This document shows, piece after piece, positions 10,170 through 19,895 of a stretch of DNA of 62,542 nt. The stretch comes from an uncultured Flavobacterium sp. GTDB lineage: Bacteria > Bacteroidota > Bacteroidia > Flavobacteriales > Flavobacteriaceae. The position numbers and the translations under genes were made by a program. Position 1 is the first letter of the stretch. Each line of letters begins with the position of its first letter. The DNA is taken from positions 1 through 62,542 of the forward strand of contig CANQRD010000003.1 of NCBI GenBank assembly GCA_947626185.1, in the 5' to 3' direction. The notes beneath the pieces were generated by a model. It searched no databases and had not been told where the DNA came from. It saw only the letters and a program-made list of their open reading frames with translations.

Positions 10170-11363
10170 TTAAATCACACCCAATTCTTTACCAACTTCT
10201 GTAAAAGCTTTAACAGCTTTATCAATATGCTCTTTTGTGTGAGCTGCTGATAGTTGAACTCGAATACGAGCTTTACCTTGAGGTACTACTGGATAAAAGA
10301 ATCCGATAACATACACTCCTTTTTCTAACAATCTATCTGCCATTTGCTGAGATAATTTAGCGTCGTACAGCATTACAGGTACAATTGCTGAATCACCATC
10401 AATAAAATCAAATCCTGCTTCTTTCATTCCTGCTTTGAAATAATTGGTATTCCATTGCAGCTGATCTCTTAATGTTGTATCCTTTTCTAACAGTTCGAAA
10501 ACTTTTAAAGAAGCTCCAACAATCATTGGCGCCAAAGAGTTTGAGAATAGATATGGACGTGAACGCTGTCTAAGCAATTCAATAATTTCTTTTTTACCCG
10601 TTGTATAACCTCCCATAGCACCTCCCAATGCTTTTCCTAATGTACCAGTAATGATATCAACACGTCCCATTACATTTTTAGCCTCTAATGTACCTTTACC
10701 TGTTGCTCCAATAAATCCAGCTGCATGACATTCGTCTACCATTACTAAAGCGTCATACTTATCTGCCAAATCACAAATTTTATCTAATGGAGCTACTAAA
10801 CCGTCCATTGAGAATACTCCATCAGTAACAATAATTTTAAAACGATGTCCTGCTTCATTTGCTTTTATCAATTGCTGTTCTAAATCTGCCATATCGTTAT
10901 TTTCATAACGGTAACGAGCAGCTTTACATAAACGAACTCCATCAATAATTGACGCATGGTTTAAACTGTCTGAAATAATAGCATCTTCGGCACCTAATAA
11001 AGGCTCAAAAACTCCACCGTTTGCATCAAAAGCAGCTGCGTATAAAATAGTGTCTTCTGTTCCGTAGAAATTAGCAATTGTTTGCTCTAATTGTTTATGA
11101 ATATCTTGTGTACCACAAATAAAACGCACAGATGACATACCAAAACCATGAGTATCTAAAGCATCTTTTGCCGCTTGAATTACCTCTGGATGTGAAGACA
11201 ATCCTAAGTAATTATTTGCACAAAAATTCAATACTTTTTCTCCTGTAGAAACTGTAATCTCAGCTCCTTGAGGAGAAGTAATAATTCTTTCCTTTTTAAA
11301 CAAACCATTGTCTTCAATTGATTGTAGTTCTTGCTGTAAATGGTCTTTAATCTTTCCGTACAT
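10170..11363 (-). CDS. kbl: Glycine C-acetyltransferase (2-amino-3-ketobutyrate CoA ligase)
   Basis: This PLP enzyme cleaves 2-amino-3-ketobutyrate with CoA to glycine and acetyl-CoA, the second step of threonine breakdown through threonine dehydrogenase. The 397 aa match the family length. Lys244 in [15 protein letters not shown] is the PLP lysine, at the same position as in the E. coli enzyme, and Asp210 in VDECHAAGF contacts the pyridine nitrogen. The alpha-oxoamine synthase family also contains serine palmitoyltransferase and BioF, but [15 protein letters not shown] and the length favour Kbl. No threonine dehydrogenase gene is in the window. It starts 33 bases after the AddA-like gene and may be cotranscribed with it. 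Confidence 0.93.
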   Translation of the reverse strand: MYGKIKDHLQQELQSIEDNGLFKKERIITSPQGAEITVSTGEKVLNFCANNYLGLSSHPEVIQAAKDALDTHGFGMSSVRFICGTQDIHKQLEQTIANFYGTEDTILYAAAFDANGGVFEPLLGAEDAIISDSLNHASIIDGVRLCKAARYRYENNDMADLEQQLIKANEAGHRFKIIVTDGVFSMDGLVAPLDKICDLADKYDALVMVDECHAAGFIGATGKGTLEAKNVMGRVDIITGTLGKALGGAMGGYTTGKKEIIELLRQRSRPYLFSNSLAPMIVGASLKVFELLEKDTTLRDQLQWNTNYFKAGMKEAGFDFIDGDSAIVPVMLYDAKLSQQMADRLLEKGVYVIGFFYPVVPQGKARIRVQLSAAHTKEHIDKAVKAFTEVGKELGVI

Positions 11364-11396
11364 ACCTACTATTATTAAGTGTTAATTATACTCTTT

Positions 11397-14300
11397 TTAC
11401 AAATGTATTATATTTAAATTATCTACTCCCAGATATAAAATAACTTTTTTAACAACCACATATCCCATTTCTTCTAAAGAAGCTTGATATAGTTCAATTT
11501 GTTGTTTGTACTTTTCTTCAGGCTTTCCTGTTTTATAATCCAACAAATACACTTCTTTTTCCTTTATAACAACGCGATCTGGAATTTGATTTCCTTTATT
11601 TTTCCCAATAATCATTCGTTCATTATACACTTTACCGCCCGTAAAATATTCCACTAAATCTGGATGAAAAATGATTTGTTCAATCGTTTTTGTAAAGTCT
11701 TCTTTTAACTCTGTTGTTATGAGTCCTTCTTCCAATGCACGTTGCACGGCAATATCTATGTCTTTATTTGTATCAATATACGACATCAGTCGGTGAATAA
11801 TATTACCATAAGCTATCGCTTCTCCCACTTGTGTATCCCACATCAGAGCTTCTCGTTCAGCTATTTTTATATCATTAAAATCAAACAGTTGCTCTACACT
11901 TGTTATCTGTTTATTTCCTTCTTGTTCAACTGCTTGATATTTAGACAATCGTTCTGAATTACCAAATTCATAAACCAATTGACCTTGCGTGTATTTATTA
12001 ACCATTTTTAGAAAATGAATAAAAAAACGCGACATATTGTTTTTATATTCTCCTTTTGTAGTCAAATCTTCTCGACTAATAATATACAGTTGTTCTTCAG
12101 CCCTTGTTAATGCTACATATAAAACATTAATGCTATCTAACAACTCTTCTTGTTCTTTTGCTTCGTATAATTTCTCTGCAAACTCACTATATTCTTTTAC
12201 CTCCACTTTAGTATCTACCAAAGCTTTGGGCATATCAATAGCAATATCTTCGTCAAATTCTACCCAAAGCTTATCTTTTGGCGAACGTGCATAATCTTCT
12301 TCAGCAAATGGAAAAATAACTACAGGAAATTCTAATCCTTTTGATTTATGGATCGTCATCAATTGCACTGCATTTTTTCCTTCTGGTGTAGGAATACTAA
12401 ACTTTTTATTATTTTCTTCCCAATAAATTAAAAAGTCGTTTACTCCGTATTGATTTTTCATTGTTCGTTCTAACACAATATCAAGAAAATACAAAACGTA
12501 CGAACTCGTTGCTTTGTCAGCAAAAAAAGCGCGAATAATTATTTCAACTGCTTCGTACAATGATTTTTTTCGACACTGATCAAACGATAAAATAATACCT
12601 TTTTGCTGCAGCCATTGTTCAAATTTCGCATCGGTTTGAATTGTTAATCCTTCTGCAATAAAATCGTGTACAACTTCTTTCAAAATAGAATTGGCTACAT
12701 AATACAATATTAGTGCTTTAGCCTCTTTATCGTCCTTATTGCGTATATATCGCAGAACATTAATAATTAATCTTACCTCATCAGCATTGCTAATTAGCAG
12801 CGAATCGGAAGAAATAATTGGAATTTCATTTTCCGTTAAATAATTAGCAAGCGCCACACCATGATTTCTTTTACGCGTAAGCACTACAATATCACTAAAC
12901 GAAAATCCTCTAGTAACGCAATCTTGAATAGTAGCTAAAGTAGCTTCCAAATACAATTGATCTTTACTTATTTCTGCTTCTTTATCAATTAAGGAAGGAT
13001 CAATAAATTGAAGTTGAACATAACCTCCTTCTTTGGAGTTGATTTCCTGATAACTCTGATTAGCATAAATATCTTGATAATCTTCTTGTGAAAAAAAGGA
13101 TGCGATTTCTCTAAAGAAAGAATTATTAAATTGAATTACTTCTGCGTAACTGCGGTAATTTCTACCCAAATTAACCACCAATTTATCTGGATTTGAAAAC
13201 GGATTATCACTTTTGCTCAAAGCAATAAACTGTTCAGCTTTTCCGCCTCTCCAACGATAAATAGATTGCTTTGGATCTCCCACAATCATTAAACTTCCTT
13301 TCACTCCCTGGTCTTCTCCAGCCAAAGCATTATCAATCAAAGGAATTAAATTACTCCATTGCATTTCGGAAGTATCTTGAAATTCGTCGATAAAAAAGTG
13401 ACGATAACGCTCACCCAAACGCTCATAAATAAAAGGCGCTGGCTGATGTTGAATTTCTTCGTGGATAATTGCATTAAACTGACTAATGGAAAGCATATTT
13501 TTTTCGGATTGGATAGCTTCCATTTCTATTCCTAAAAAGTTTAATAACGATAAAGGAGTAATATTTTTTAGAAAAGCCTGATAAAAAGATCGTTTAGCAA
13601 GTTTTGAATAAACGTTTTCCAATTGCTTTAAAACAGATGGCAGAACCGCTTCGATCGTTTCTCTATCTTTTGCAGCTTTAAGAATTGCAACATCTTCAAA
13701 ATTCAGGTATTTTCTATCTTTTATTTTATCAGAATCATTAATAATTGCTAAAATATGATTAGGAAAAGTTCCTCTTGAGAATGATTTTACATCAATTCCT
13801 TTAGTATGTATTTCCTCCCAAATTACTTTTCCTTCCTGCTTAATTTGTTCAGTTAATCGTTTTATTTCTTCTCTAAGGAAATCTCTTGCCTTAACAAAAT
13901 CGGCCAATGTTTTATCCGCAAACAGGCCTATTTCTTCTCTATTGTTTTCATTCAACAATAGCGATCCCATTTCTTTGATTTCTCTAGTAATATCCCAGCT
14001 TTTGTCGTCATCAGCTTTATCTAGCGTAAAATCGATCAATACTTTGGTAAGCTCTTCTTCATGTCCTGCTTTAGCAATTACAGAATCTACCGCCTCTTGC
14101 AATAATTCATCAGATTCTAAAGATACCTCAAAACTAATAGGTAAATTAAGATCAAACGCAAAAGAGCGAATTACTTTATGGGTAAATTTATCAATGGTAG
14201 AAATATCAAAAGAAGCATAATTGTGAATAATATGCTTCATGATACGTTGCGACTTTTGTTTTAAAAACACTTCGGCTAGTTGTGTTTCTTCGCCAATTTG

Positions 14301-14537
14301 CATAAGCATAGCCAGAAACCTCGCAGGTGTTTCTGGCTGAGAAAAAGCATATAAACAAGATAAAATTCTTGTTTTCATTTCTGCAACTGCCTTGTTGGTA
14401 AAAGTAATTGCTAATATTTTTTTATAAGCATCATCTGTGCTATCAGATAACACTATTTTAAGATATTCTTTTACTAGGGTATGTGTTTTACCCGAACCTG
14501 CCGAAGCATTATATACTGAAAATGAAGCTCTTTCCAC
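11397..14537 (-). CDS. AddA-like UvrD-family helicase/exonuclease
   Basis: The 1046-aa protein has all superfamily 1A helicase motifs: Walker A ASAGSGKT (11-18), DEFQDTSEMQW (motif II), VGDPKQSIYRWRGG (III), NLGRNYRS (IV), MTIHKSKGLEFP (V) and LYVALTRAEEQL (VI). The C-terminal PD-(D/E)XK nuclease core is DYKTGK (1000-1005). This is the AddA/RecB arrangement: an ATP-driven 3'-5' helicase with a nuclease tail that resects double-strand breaks for RecA. With the AddB-like protein at 5836-8595 it probably forms the AddAB-type complex. It is divergent from the superoxide dismutase gene. Confidence 0.88.
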   Translation of the reverse strand: MERASFSVYNASAGSGKTHTLVKEYLKIVLSDSTDDAYKKILAITFTNKAVAEMKTRILSCLYAFSQPETPARFLAMLMQIGEETQLAEVFLKQKSQRIMKHIIHNYASFDISTIDKFTHKVIRSFAFDLNLPISFEVSLESDELLQEAVDSVIAKAGHEEELTKVLIDFTLDKADDDKSWDITREIKEMGSLLLNENNREEIGLFADKTLADFVKARDFLREEIKRLTEQIKQEGKVIWEEIHTKGIDVKSFSRGTFPNHILAIINDSDKIKDRKYLNFEDVAILKAAKDRETIEAVLPSVLKQLENVYSKLAKRSFYQAFLKNITPLSLLNFLGIEMEAIQSEKNMLSISQFNAIIHEEIQHQPAPFIYERLGERYRHFFIDEFQDTSEMQWSNLIPLIDNALAGEDQGVKGSLMIVGDPKQSIYRWRGGKAEQFIALSKSDNPFSNPDKLVVNLGRNYRSYAEVIQFNNSFFREIASFFSQEDYQDIYANQSYQEINSKEGGYVQLQFIDPSLIDKEAEISKDQLYLEATLATIQDCVTRGFSFSDIVVLTRKRNHGVALANYLTENEIPIISSDSLLISNADEVRLIINVLRYIRNKDDKEAKALILYYVANSILKEVVHDFIAEGLTIQTDAKFEQWLQQKGIILSFDQCRKKSLYEAVEIIIRAFFADKATSSYVLYFLDIVLERTMKNQYGVNDFLIYWEENNKKFSIPTPEGKNAVQLMTIHKSKGLEFPVVIFPFAEEDYARSPKDKLWVEFDEDIAIDMPKALVDTKVEVKEYSEFAEKLYEAKEQEELLDSINVLYVALTRAEEQLYIISREDLTTKGEYKNNMSRFFIHFLKMVNKYTQGQLVYEFGNSERLSKYQAVEQEGNKQITSVEQLFDFNDIKIAEREALMWDTQVGEAIAYGNIIHRLMSYIDTNKDIDIAVQRALEEGLITTELKEDFTKTIEQIIFHPDLVEYFTGGKVYNERMIIGKNKGNQIPDRVVIKEKEVYLLDYKTGKPEEKYKQQIELYQASLEEMGYVVVKKVILYLGVDNLNIIHL

Positions 14538-14604
14538 TGTTTTGACTGTATTAATACTTAACTTTTTTAACCCTTTAGTTTTTTTATATTAAGTATAAAA
14601 TCCG

Positions 14605-14612
14605 TAAATTTG
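14605..14612 (+). promoter_or_regulatory. -7 element of the superoxide dismutase promoter
   Basis: TAAATTTG lies 37 bases before the start codon and fits TAnnTTTG. The -33 region is only T-rich and has no clear TTTG, so the call rests on the -7 element. Confidence 0.5.
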
Positions 14613-14648
14613 AATAAAAATAACACTAATCTTTAAATAATACGAATT

Positions 14649-15254
14649 ATGGCTTTTGAATTACCAAAATTACCTTATGCGTATGATGCGTTAGAACCAA
14701 ATATTGATGCACGTACAATGGAAATCCACCATACAAAACACCACAATGCTTATACTACTAATTTAAATACTGCTATTGCAGGTACAGAATTAGAAGGAAA
14801 AACAATTGAGGAAATCTTGGCTAACCTAGACATGTCTAACGGGGCAGTAAGAAACAACGGTGGAGGTTTTTACAACCACAATTTATTCTGGACTGTAATG
14901 AGCCCTAACGGTGGTGGAGAACCAACTGGTGAATTAGCAGATGCTATTACAAAAGACTTCGGTTCTTTTGATGCATTTAAAGAAGCTTTTGCTAAAGCTG
15001 GTGCTACACAATTCGGGTCTGGATGGGCTTGGTTATGTGTAAAAGATGGTAAATTGGCAGTTTGTGGTACTCCAAACCAAGACAACCCATTAATGCCGGG
15101 TGTTTCTTGTGGAGGAACTCCAATCTTAGGAATGGATGTTTGGGAGCACGCTTACTACTTAAACTACCAAAACAGACGTCCTGATTATATTAATGCTTTC
15201 TTTAATGTAATTAACTGGGACGAAGTAGCTAGAAGATACGCTGAAGCAAAATAA
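14649..15254 (+). CDS. Superoxide dismutase, Fe/Mn family
   Basis: This 201-aa cytoplasmic enzyme converts superoxide to oxygen and hydrogen peroxide. All four metal ligands are present: His27 (EIHHTKHH), His77 (GFYNHNLFW), Asp163 and His167 ([10 protein letters not shown]). The glutamine that tunes the metal sits in the C-terminal half (TPNQDNP, Gln144) as in Mn-type enzymes, rather than in the N-terminal half as in Fe-type ones. Mn or cambialistic use is therefore more likely than strict Fe use. No signal peptide is seen. It is monocistronic, with a -7 element upstream and a strong terminator downstream. Confidence 0.96.
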   Translation: MAFELPKLPYAYDALEPNIDARTMEIHHTKHHNAYTTNLNTAIAGTELEGKTIEEILANLDMSNGAVRNNGGGFYNHNLFWTVMSPNGGGEPTGELADAITKDFGSFDAFKEAFAKAGATQFGSGWAWLCVKDGKLAVCGTPNQDNPLMPGVSCGGTPILGMDVWEHAYYLNYQNRRPDYINAFFNVINWDEVARRYAEAK

Positions 15255-15280
15255 AACAAATAGAGGAAACTCTAATAGCA

Positions 15281-15308
15281 AAAGGGAAGTAAGTTACTTC
15301 CCTTTTTT
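15281..15308 (+). terminator. Terminator of the superoxide dismutase gene
   Basis: AAAGGGAAGTAA (15281-15292) pairs with TTACTTCCCTTT (15294-15305) across one base, followed by more Ts. A 12-bp perfect inverted repeat. Confidence 0.88.
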
Positions 15309-15389
15309 ATTTTTCAAAACTATCATTAACTATTTTACTTGTAAAAAACTTTTTTCGTAACTTACTTCTTTATATTTTAACATAAAGTT

Positions 15390-16790
15390 ATGAGGTTAAA
15401 TTACGAAACAGAAACAAAAAGAAAAAAATCCTTACGCAACTATCTTATTATAGGCTTTAACTTTGCCTTACTATTTGCGTTAATTTCTTTTCTTCCTTAT
15501 GAACCAAAAGTTAATAAAGGATTAGCATTACTTGCGTTTGTAGCTATCTTATGGCTTACTGAAGCAATACATGTTACTACTACAGCCGTATTTGTTCCCG
15601 TACTTGCAATTGGTTTGGGACTAACGGATGTGCAACCTGCGTTAAGCTCTTTTGCTGATCCTACTATTTTTCTTTTCTTAGGCGGATTTGTATTAGCTGG
15701 TGCTTTACACATTCAAAAAATTGATATCATTATTGCTAGTAAAATTATGTATCTAGCAAAAGGTCGATTGACTTATGCTATTTTCTATCTTTTTTTAGCA
15801 ACTGCTTTGCTCTCTATGTGGATAAGCAACACAGCCACAGTAGCTATGATGTTGCCTTTAGTAATGGGAATTTTAAGTCAATTAGACAAAGAAAAACATA
15901 GAAACACTTATGTGTTTGTTTTGTTGGGAATAGCCTATAGTGCAAGTATTGGAGGAATAGGAACTGTAGTAGGAAGCCCACCAAATGCCATTGTTGCTTC
16001 TCAATTAAATTTATCTTTTATAGAATGGATGAAAATGGGTATTCCTATGGTAGCCATTTTATTACCTTTAATGATTGTTGTAATCTATTTCATCTTTAAA
16101 CCTACTTTGAATTTAACATTTGAACATGAAATGAAAACAGTAAAAATGAATACTGATCGCTGGATCACTTTTGGCATATTTTTATTGACAGCTTTTTGTT
16201 GGATCTTTAGTAATGAACTAAATCCTTTATTTGCCAAAATAGTGGGTTTTGACGGAAAATTTAAAAACTTCGATACCTTTATTGCCTTAGGGGCGTTTAT
16301 TCTTATTTGTATAAGTCAAGTATCTAAGTGGAAAGAATTACAACACAATGTAGATTGGGGCGTGCTTTTACTTTTTGGAGGAGGACTTACACTAAGTATG
16401 GTTTTAAAAGATTCTGGCGCAAGCAAAGTAATGGCCGACTTCTTAGTTTCATTCATTAGCAATAGTCATATTTTTATTATTGGTGCCGTTGTTACATTTT
16501 TTATTGTGTTTCTTACAGAATTCACATCAAATACGGCAAGTGCCGCTTTACTTGTACCAATTTTTTATTCTATTTCTCAAGAGCTAGGTATTCATCCGCT
16601 TGGCTTATCTATGATTATTGGTTTGGGTGCCTCTTGTGCTTTTATGCTTCCAGTGGCTACTCCGCCAAACGCAATTGTTTTTGGTACTGGAGATATACAA
16701 CAAAAAGAAATGATGAAAGCTGGTTTTGTATTAAATATCGTTTGTATTATAGTAATTTCTATTGTTTCTTACCTTTTTTGGTTTGATTAA
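15390..16790 (+). CDS. SLC13/DASS-family anion:sodium symporter
   Basis: The 466-aa membrane protein belongs to the divalent anion:Na+ symporter family (SLC13, VcINDY-like). The family's paired Ser-Asn-Thr motifs are both present, SNTATVAMM (146-154) and SNTASAALL (380-388), each followed by the proline-rich loop that completes a sodium site (GSPPNAIVA and ATPPNAIVF). About eleven hydrophobic segments fit the inverted-repeat fold. Substrates in this family are C4-dicarboxylates, citrate or sulfate; none is specified by the sequence, although a dicarboxylate would suit an organism with active complex II. Transcribed alone, with a bidirectional terminator against the purF-like gene. Confidence 0.9.
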   Translation: MRLNYETETKRKKSLRNYLIIGFNFALLFALISFLPYEPKVNKGLALLAFVAILWLTEAIHVTTTAVFVPVLAIGLGLTDVQPALSSFADPTIFLFLGGFVLAGALHIQKIDIIIASKIMYLAKGRLTYAIFYLFLATALLSMWISNTATVAMMLPLVMGILSQLDKEKHRNTYVFVLLGIAYSASIGGIGTVVGSPPNAIVASQLNLSFIEWMKMGIPMVAILLPLMIVVIYFIFKPTLNLTFEHEMKTVKMNTDRWITFGIFLLTAFCWIFSNELNPLFAKIVGFDGKFKNFDTFIALGAFILICISQVSKWKELQHNVDWGVLLLFGGGLTLSMVLKDSGASKVMADFLVSFISNSHIFIIGAVVTFFIVFLTEFTSNTASAALLVPIFYSISQELGIHPLGLSMIIGLGASCAFMLPVATPPNAIVFGTGDIQQKEMMKAGFVLNIVCIIVISIVSYLFWFD

Positions 16791-16802
16791 AATATTTAAA
16801 AC

Positions 16803-16831
16803 AAAAAAACCGAGCAATGCTCGGTTTTTTT
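16803..16831. terminator. Bidirectional terminator between carrier and purF-like gene
   Basis: CCGAGC (16810-16815) and GCTCGG (16819-16824) pair around AAT; the stem is extended by A7 on the left and T7 on the right, giving termination in both directions. Confidence 0.87.
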
Positions 16832-16844
16832 ATTCTATAAGTTT

Positions 16845-18743
16845 TTAATACGGTTTTTCGTCTCTTCCTTCAAAGAAGTTTATAAACGCTTTATTTACTA
16901 CACGATTACCTCCTTTTGTTGGATAATTTCCTGTAAAGTACCAATCGCCTAAACTTTTTGGACATGCTTTATGTAAGTTTTCTATACTTTGGAAAATAAT
17001 TTTCACTTCTGAACGTATACCTTCTTCAGTTACCATTTCTGAAATTTTATCTGAAATTTCCTCATCTGTAAACGGCGCATAAATTTCTTTTACATAATTT
17101 ACTACCTCAGCGTCATTTAATCCAACTTGTGCTTTAGATTTTTCATAAACATCTTCAACCACAGAATACATATTACGTTCTTTCAACAACTCAATAGCTG
17201 CTTGAAACGCAATTAATCCTTCCAATTTTGCCATATCTATACCGTAACAATCTGGATAACGAACTTGAGGTGCTGCAGAAACTACCACAATTTTTTTCGG
17301 TTGCAAACGATCTAACATACGAATGATACTTTTCTTCAACGTTGTACCGCGCACAATACTGTCGTCTATAATTATTAAATTATCTTGCGGTTGAATTACT
17401 CCATAAGTTACATCATAAACATGTGCTACCAAATCGTCTCTACTGCTATCGTCAGTAATAAATGTTCGCAGCTTTGCATCTTTTACCGCAATTTTTTCCG
17501 TACGCAATTTTACCGCAAGAATCTCTTGTAGCTTTTCTTCAGACAACTCCTCTTTATTTTGAAGAATATCCGCTATTTTACGTTGGTTTAAAAAGTCTTG
17601 CGCCCCTTCTACCATGCCAAAAAATGACGTTTCTGACGTATTTGGTATATATGAAAACACCGAATTATTAGTATCGTTATCTATTTCTTTTAAAATCTGA
17701 GGTACGATATATCTTCCTAAATCTTTGCGTTCTTGATAAATATCAGCATCATTTCCTCTTGAAAAATACACACGCTCAAATGAACACGCTTTTAAAGGCA
17801 ATGATTCTAAAATTTGTTCAAATTGTACAGAAGCATCTTTCTTTACAATAATTGCTTGTCCTGGAGTTAACTCTTTTATATCATTAAAAGGAACATTTAA
17901 AGCCGTTTGAATTACTGGACGCTCACTTGCCACAACAACAATTTCGTCATTTTCATAATAAAATGCTGGACGAATACCTGCTGGATCTCTCAACACAAAC
18001 GCATCACCATGCCCAATCATACCCGCCATTACAAATCCACCGTCCCAGTTTTTCGAGGCTCTTTTTAAAATACGAGCAATATCTAAACGCTCTCCAATTA
18101 GCGGAGATGCCGCTTTCTTAGAAAACCCTTCTCCTTTAATTTTATAGTATAGATCGTCTATTTCATCATCTAAAAAATGACCTATCTTTTCCATTACTGT
18201 AATGGTATCAGACATTTCTTTTGGATGTTGCCCAAGACGAACTAAATCGTCAAATAATTCACGAACATTCGTTAGGTTAAAATTACCAGCTACAATTAAG
18301 TTTCTGTGCATCCAGTTATTTTGACGCAAAAACGGATGTACATTTTCTATACTATTTTTACCAAAAGTACCGTAGCGCACATGTCCTAAAAACACTTCTC
18401 CTAAATAAGGAATATGTTTTTTTTGCAAATCAGCGTCATCAGCATATTCTGGATGTTGTTCCATTTCATAGTTGATACGCTCGTTTATTTGTGTAAAAAT
18501 ATCCTGAATAGGTTGCGACTGATTAGAACGAACACGACTTATATAACGTTCTCCAGGCTCCATATCCAATTTAATACTCGCTAGTCCTGCACCGTCTTGT
18601 CCTCTATTGTGTTGCTTTTCTAACAGTAAATACATTTTCTGAATTGGGTAAAATGCACTTCCGTATTTTTCCTTATAAAAGGATAGTGGTTTTTTTAATC
18701 GCATGAAAGCAATTCCACATTCGTGTTGTAATGCGTCGCTCAT
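16845..18743 (-). CDS. Amidophosphoribosyltransferase-like protein (PurF family, long form)
   Basis: PurF moves the amide nitrogen of glutamine to PRPP to make phosphoribosylamine, the first committed step of purine synthesis. At 632 aa this is longer than typical PurF (about 470-510). Cys9 in QHECGIAF is the Ntn glutaminase nucleophile, so eight residues must be clipped. KQHNRGQDGAGLA and the GHVRYGTFG region belong to the glutaminase domain. DDSIVRGTT (460-468) is the PRPP loop. Extra length is spread through the middle and the tail. Many Bacteroidota carry a second, standard-length PurF, so this copy's exact role is open. The gene starts about 30 bases after the pfkB terminator and no clear promoter is seen in between. 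Confidence 0.85.
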   Translation of the reverse strand: MSDALQHECGIAFMRLKKPLSFYKEKYGSAFYPIQKMYLLLEKQHNRGQDGAGLASIKLDMEPGERYISRVRSNQSQPIQDIFTQINERINYEMEQHPEYADDADLQKKHIPYLGEVFLGHVRYGTFGKNSIENVHPFLRQNNWMHRNLIVAGNFNLTNVRELFDDLVRLGQHPKEMSDTITVMEKIGHFLDDEIDDLYYKIKGEGFSKKAASPLIGERLDIARILKRASKNWDGGFVMAGMIGHGDAFVLRDPAGIRPAFYYENDEIVVVASERPVIQTALNVPFNDIKELTPGQAIIVKKDASVQFEQILESLPLKACSFERVYFSRGNDADIYQERKDLGRYIVPQILKEIDNDTNNSVFSYIPNTSETSFFGMVEGAQDFLNQRKIADILQNKEELSEEKLQEILAVKLRTEKIAVKDAKLRTFITDDSSRDDLVAHVYDVTYGVIQPQDNLIIIDDSIVRGTTLKKSIIRMLDRLQPKKIVVVSAAPQVRYPDCYGIDMAKLEGLIAFQAAIELLKERNMYSVVEDVYEKSKAQVGLNDAEVVNYVKEIYAPFTDEEISDKISEMVTEEGIRSEVKIIFQSIENLHKACPKSLGDWYFTGNYPTKGGNRVVNKAFINFFEGRDEKPY

Positions 18744-18772
18744 AATTTTAGTTGTGTGTGTTGTGTATAATT

Positions 18773-18795
18773 AAAAAAAGCCCCAAGTCGAGGCT
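18773..18795 (-). terminator. Terminator between pfkB gene and purF-like gene
   Basis: On the minus strand AGCCTC and GGGGCT pair (one G-U) around GACTT at 18795-18779, followed by a T7 run down to 18773. It ends pfkB transcription and lies directly upstream of the purF-like gene. Confidence 0.75.
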
Positions 18796-18809
18796 TCTAT
18801 TGTGCATAT

Positions 18810-19736
18810 TTATTTTAGTTCGATATCGAACTGTGTTAACATTTTAAATTGCATAAGACGATTATTGACTTCTTCGTCTTCCAATCTTTCCATTCGGTTA
18901 GTTCCAAATTCTTCCACGCAAAAGGAAGCTAAATTTGATCCAAAGATAATGGCGTTCTTCATACAATTAAAGGATACATTTCCTCTTTCTGTTAAATATC
19001 CGGTAAATCCACCTGCAAATGTATCTCCTGCTCCAGTCGGGTCAAACACTTCTTTTAATGGTAATGCTGGTGCGTAAAACACTTCTTTTCCAGAGAACAG
19101 CAATGCTCCGTGCTCGCCTTTTTTGATCACAACATACTGTGGCCCCATTTGGTGGATTACCTCAGCAGCTTTTACCAAAGAATATTCTCCAGATAGTTGA
19201 CGCGCTTCTTCATCATTAATTGTAATTACATCAACTTGTTGTAACACTTCTTTCAATTCTTCTAAAGCACAATTCATCCAGAAGTTCATTGTATCTAATA
19301 CTACTAATTTTGGCTTTTGCTCTAATTGAGATAAAACAGATTGCTGAATTGATGGATGCAAGTTTCCTAACATTACCACATCTGGTGTTTTAAAATTTTG
19401 AGGTACAACTGGATTAAAATCCGCTAATACATTTAGTTGAGTATCCAGAGTATCCCTTGAATTTAAATCATTGTGATATAATCCGCTCCAAAAGAACGTT
19501 TTTCCTCCTGGAACAACTGTGATACCAGAAGTATCGATGTTTCTATTTTCAAGTAAATTTAAATACTCTCTCGGAAAATCATCTCCTACCACAGAAACTA
19601 TTGCAGCTTCAACATCAAAATGAGATGCTGAGAGCCCAATATATGTAGCGGCTCCTCCTAGTACTTTGTCCGCTTTCCCGAATGGTGTTTCGATACTATC
19701 AAACGCCACCGTTCCGACGATCAATAACTTATTCAT
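18810..19736 (-). CDS. PfkB-family (ribokinase-like) kinase
   Basis: A 308-aa cytoplasmic sugar or nucleoside kinase of the PfkB family. The C-terminal signature DPTGAGDTFAGGF (232-244) includes the catalytic base Asp238 and the anion hole. The N-terminal GGAATYIGL (27-35) corresponds to the substrate-binding Gly-Gly motif. The substrate is not evident; the neighbouring purine-synthesis gene makes a nucleoside such as adenosine or inosine a reasonable guess, but that is context only. It has a consensus promoter at 19760-19791 and its own terminator. Confidence 0.88.
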   Translation of the reverse strand: MNKLLIVGTVAFDSIETPFGKADKVLGGAATYIGLSASHFDVEAAIVSVVGDDFPREYLNLLENRNIDTSGITVVPGGKTFFWSGLYHNDLNSRDTLDTQLNVLADFNPVVPQNFKTPDVVMLGNLHPSIQQSVLSQLEQKPKLVVLDTMNFWMNCALEELKEVLQQVDVITINDEEARQLSGEYSLVKAAEVIHQMGPQYVVIKKGEHGALLFSGKEVFYAPALPLKEVFDPTGAGDTFAGGFTGYLTERGNVSFNCMKNAIIFGSNLASFCVEEFGTNRMERLEDEEVNNRLMQFKMLTQFDIELK

Positions 19737-19759
19737 ATTTTTCGCTAAGAAATAAGATG

Positions 19760-19791
19760 CAAATATATGTCATTCCTGTTTTTAGAACAAA
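19760..19791 (-). promoter_or_regulatory. Promoter of the pfkB-family gene
   Basis: Minus-strand TTTG (19791-19788), a 20-base spacer and TATATTTG (19767-19760). The leader would be about 20 bases. Confidence 0.75.
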
Positions 19792-19895
19792 AAATTAATT
19801 TATTTTTAATTTGAATGATTGCTTAAATTTACATCTCATCAATACTAATTTTATCAAAGTCACTTCTTGTTTTACTCTTTTTTTAAAAGATCAAT

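Noticed and set aside
14554..14596. Inverted repeat ATACTTAA (14554-14561) and TTAAGTAT (14589-14596) in the AddA-like/superoxide dismutase intergenic region.
   Set aside because: Arms are only 8 bp, AT-rich and 27 bases apart; such matches are expected by chance at this base composition.
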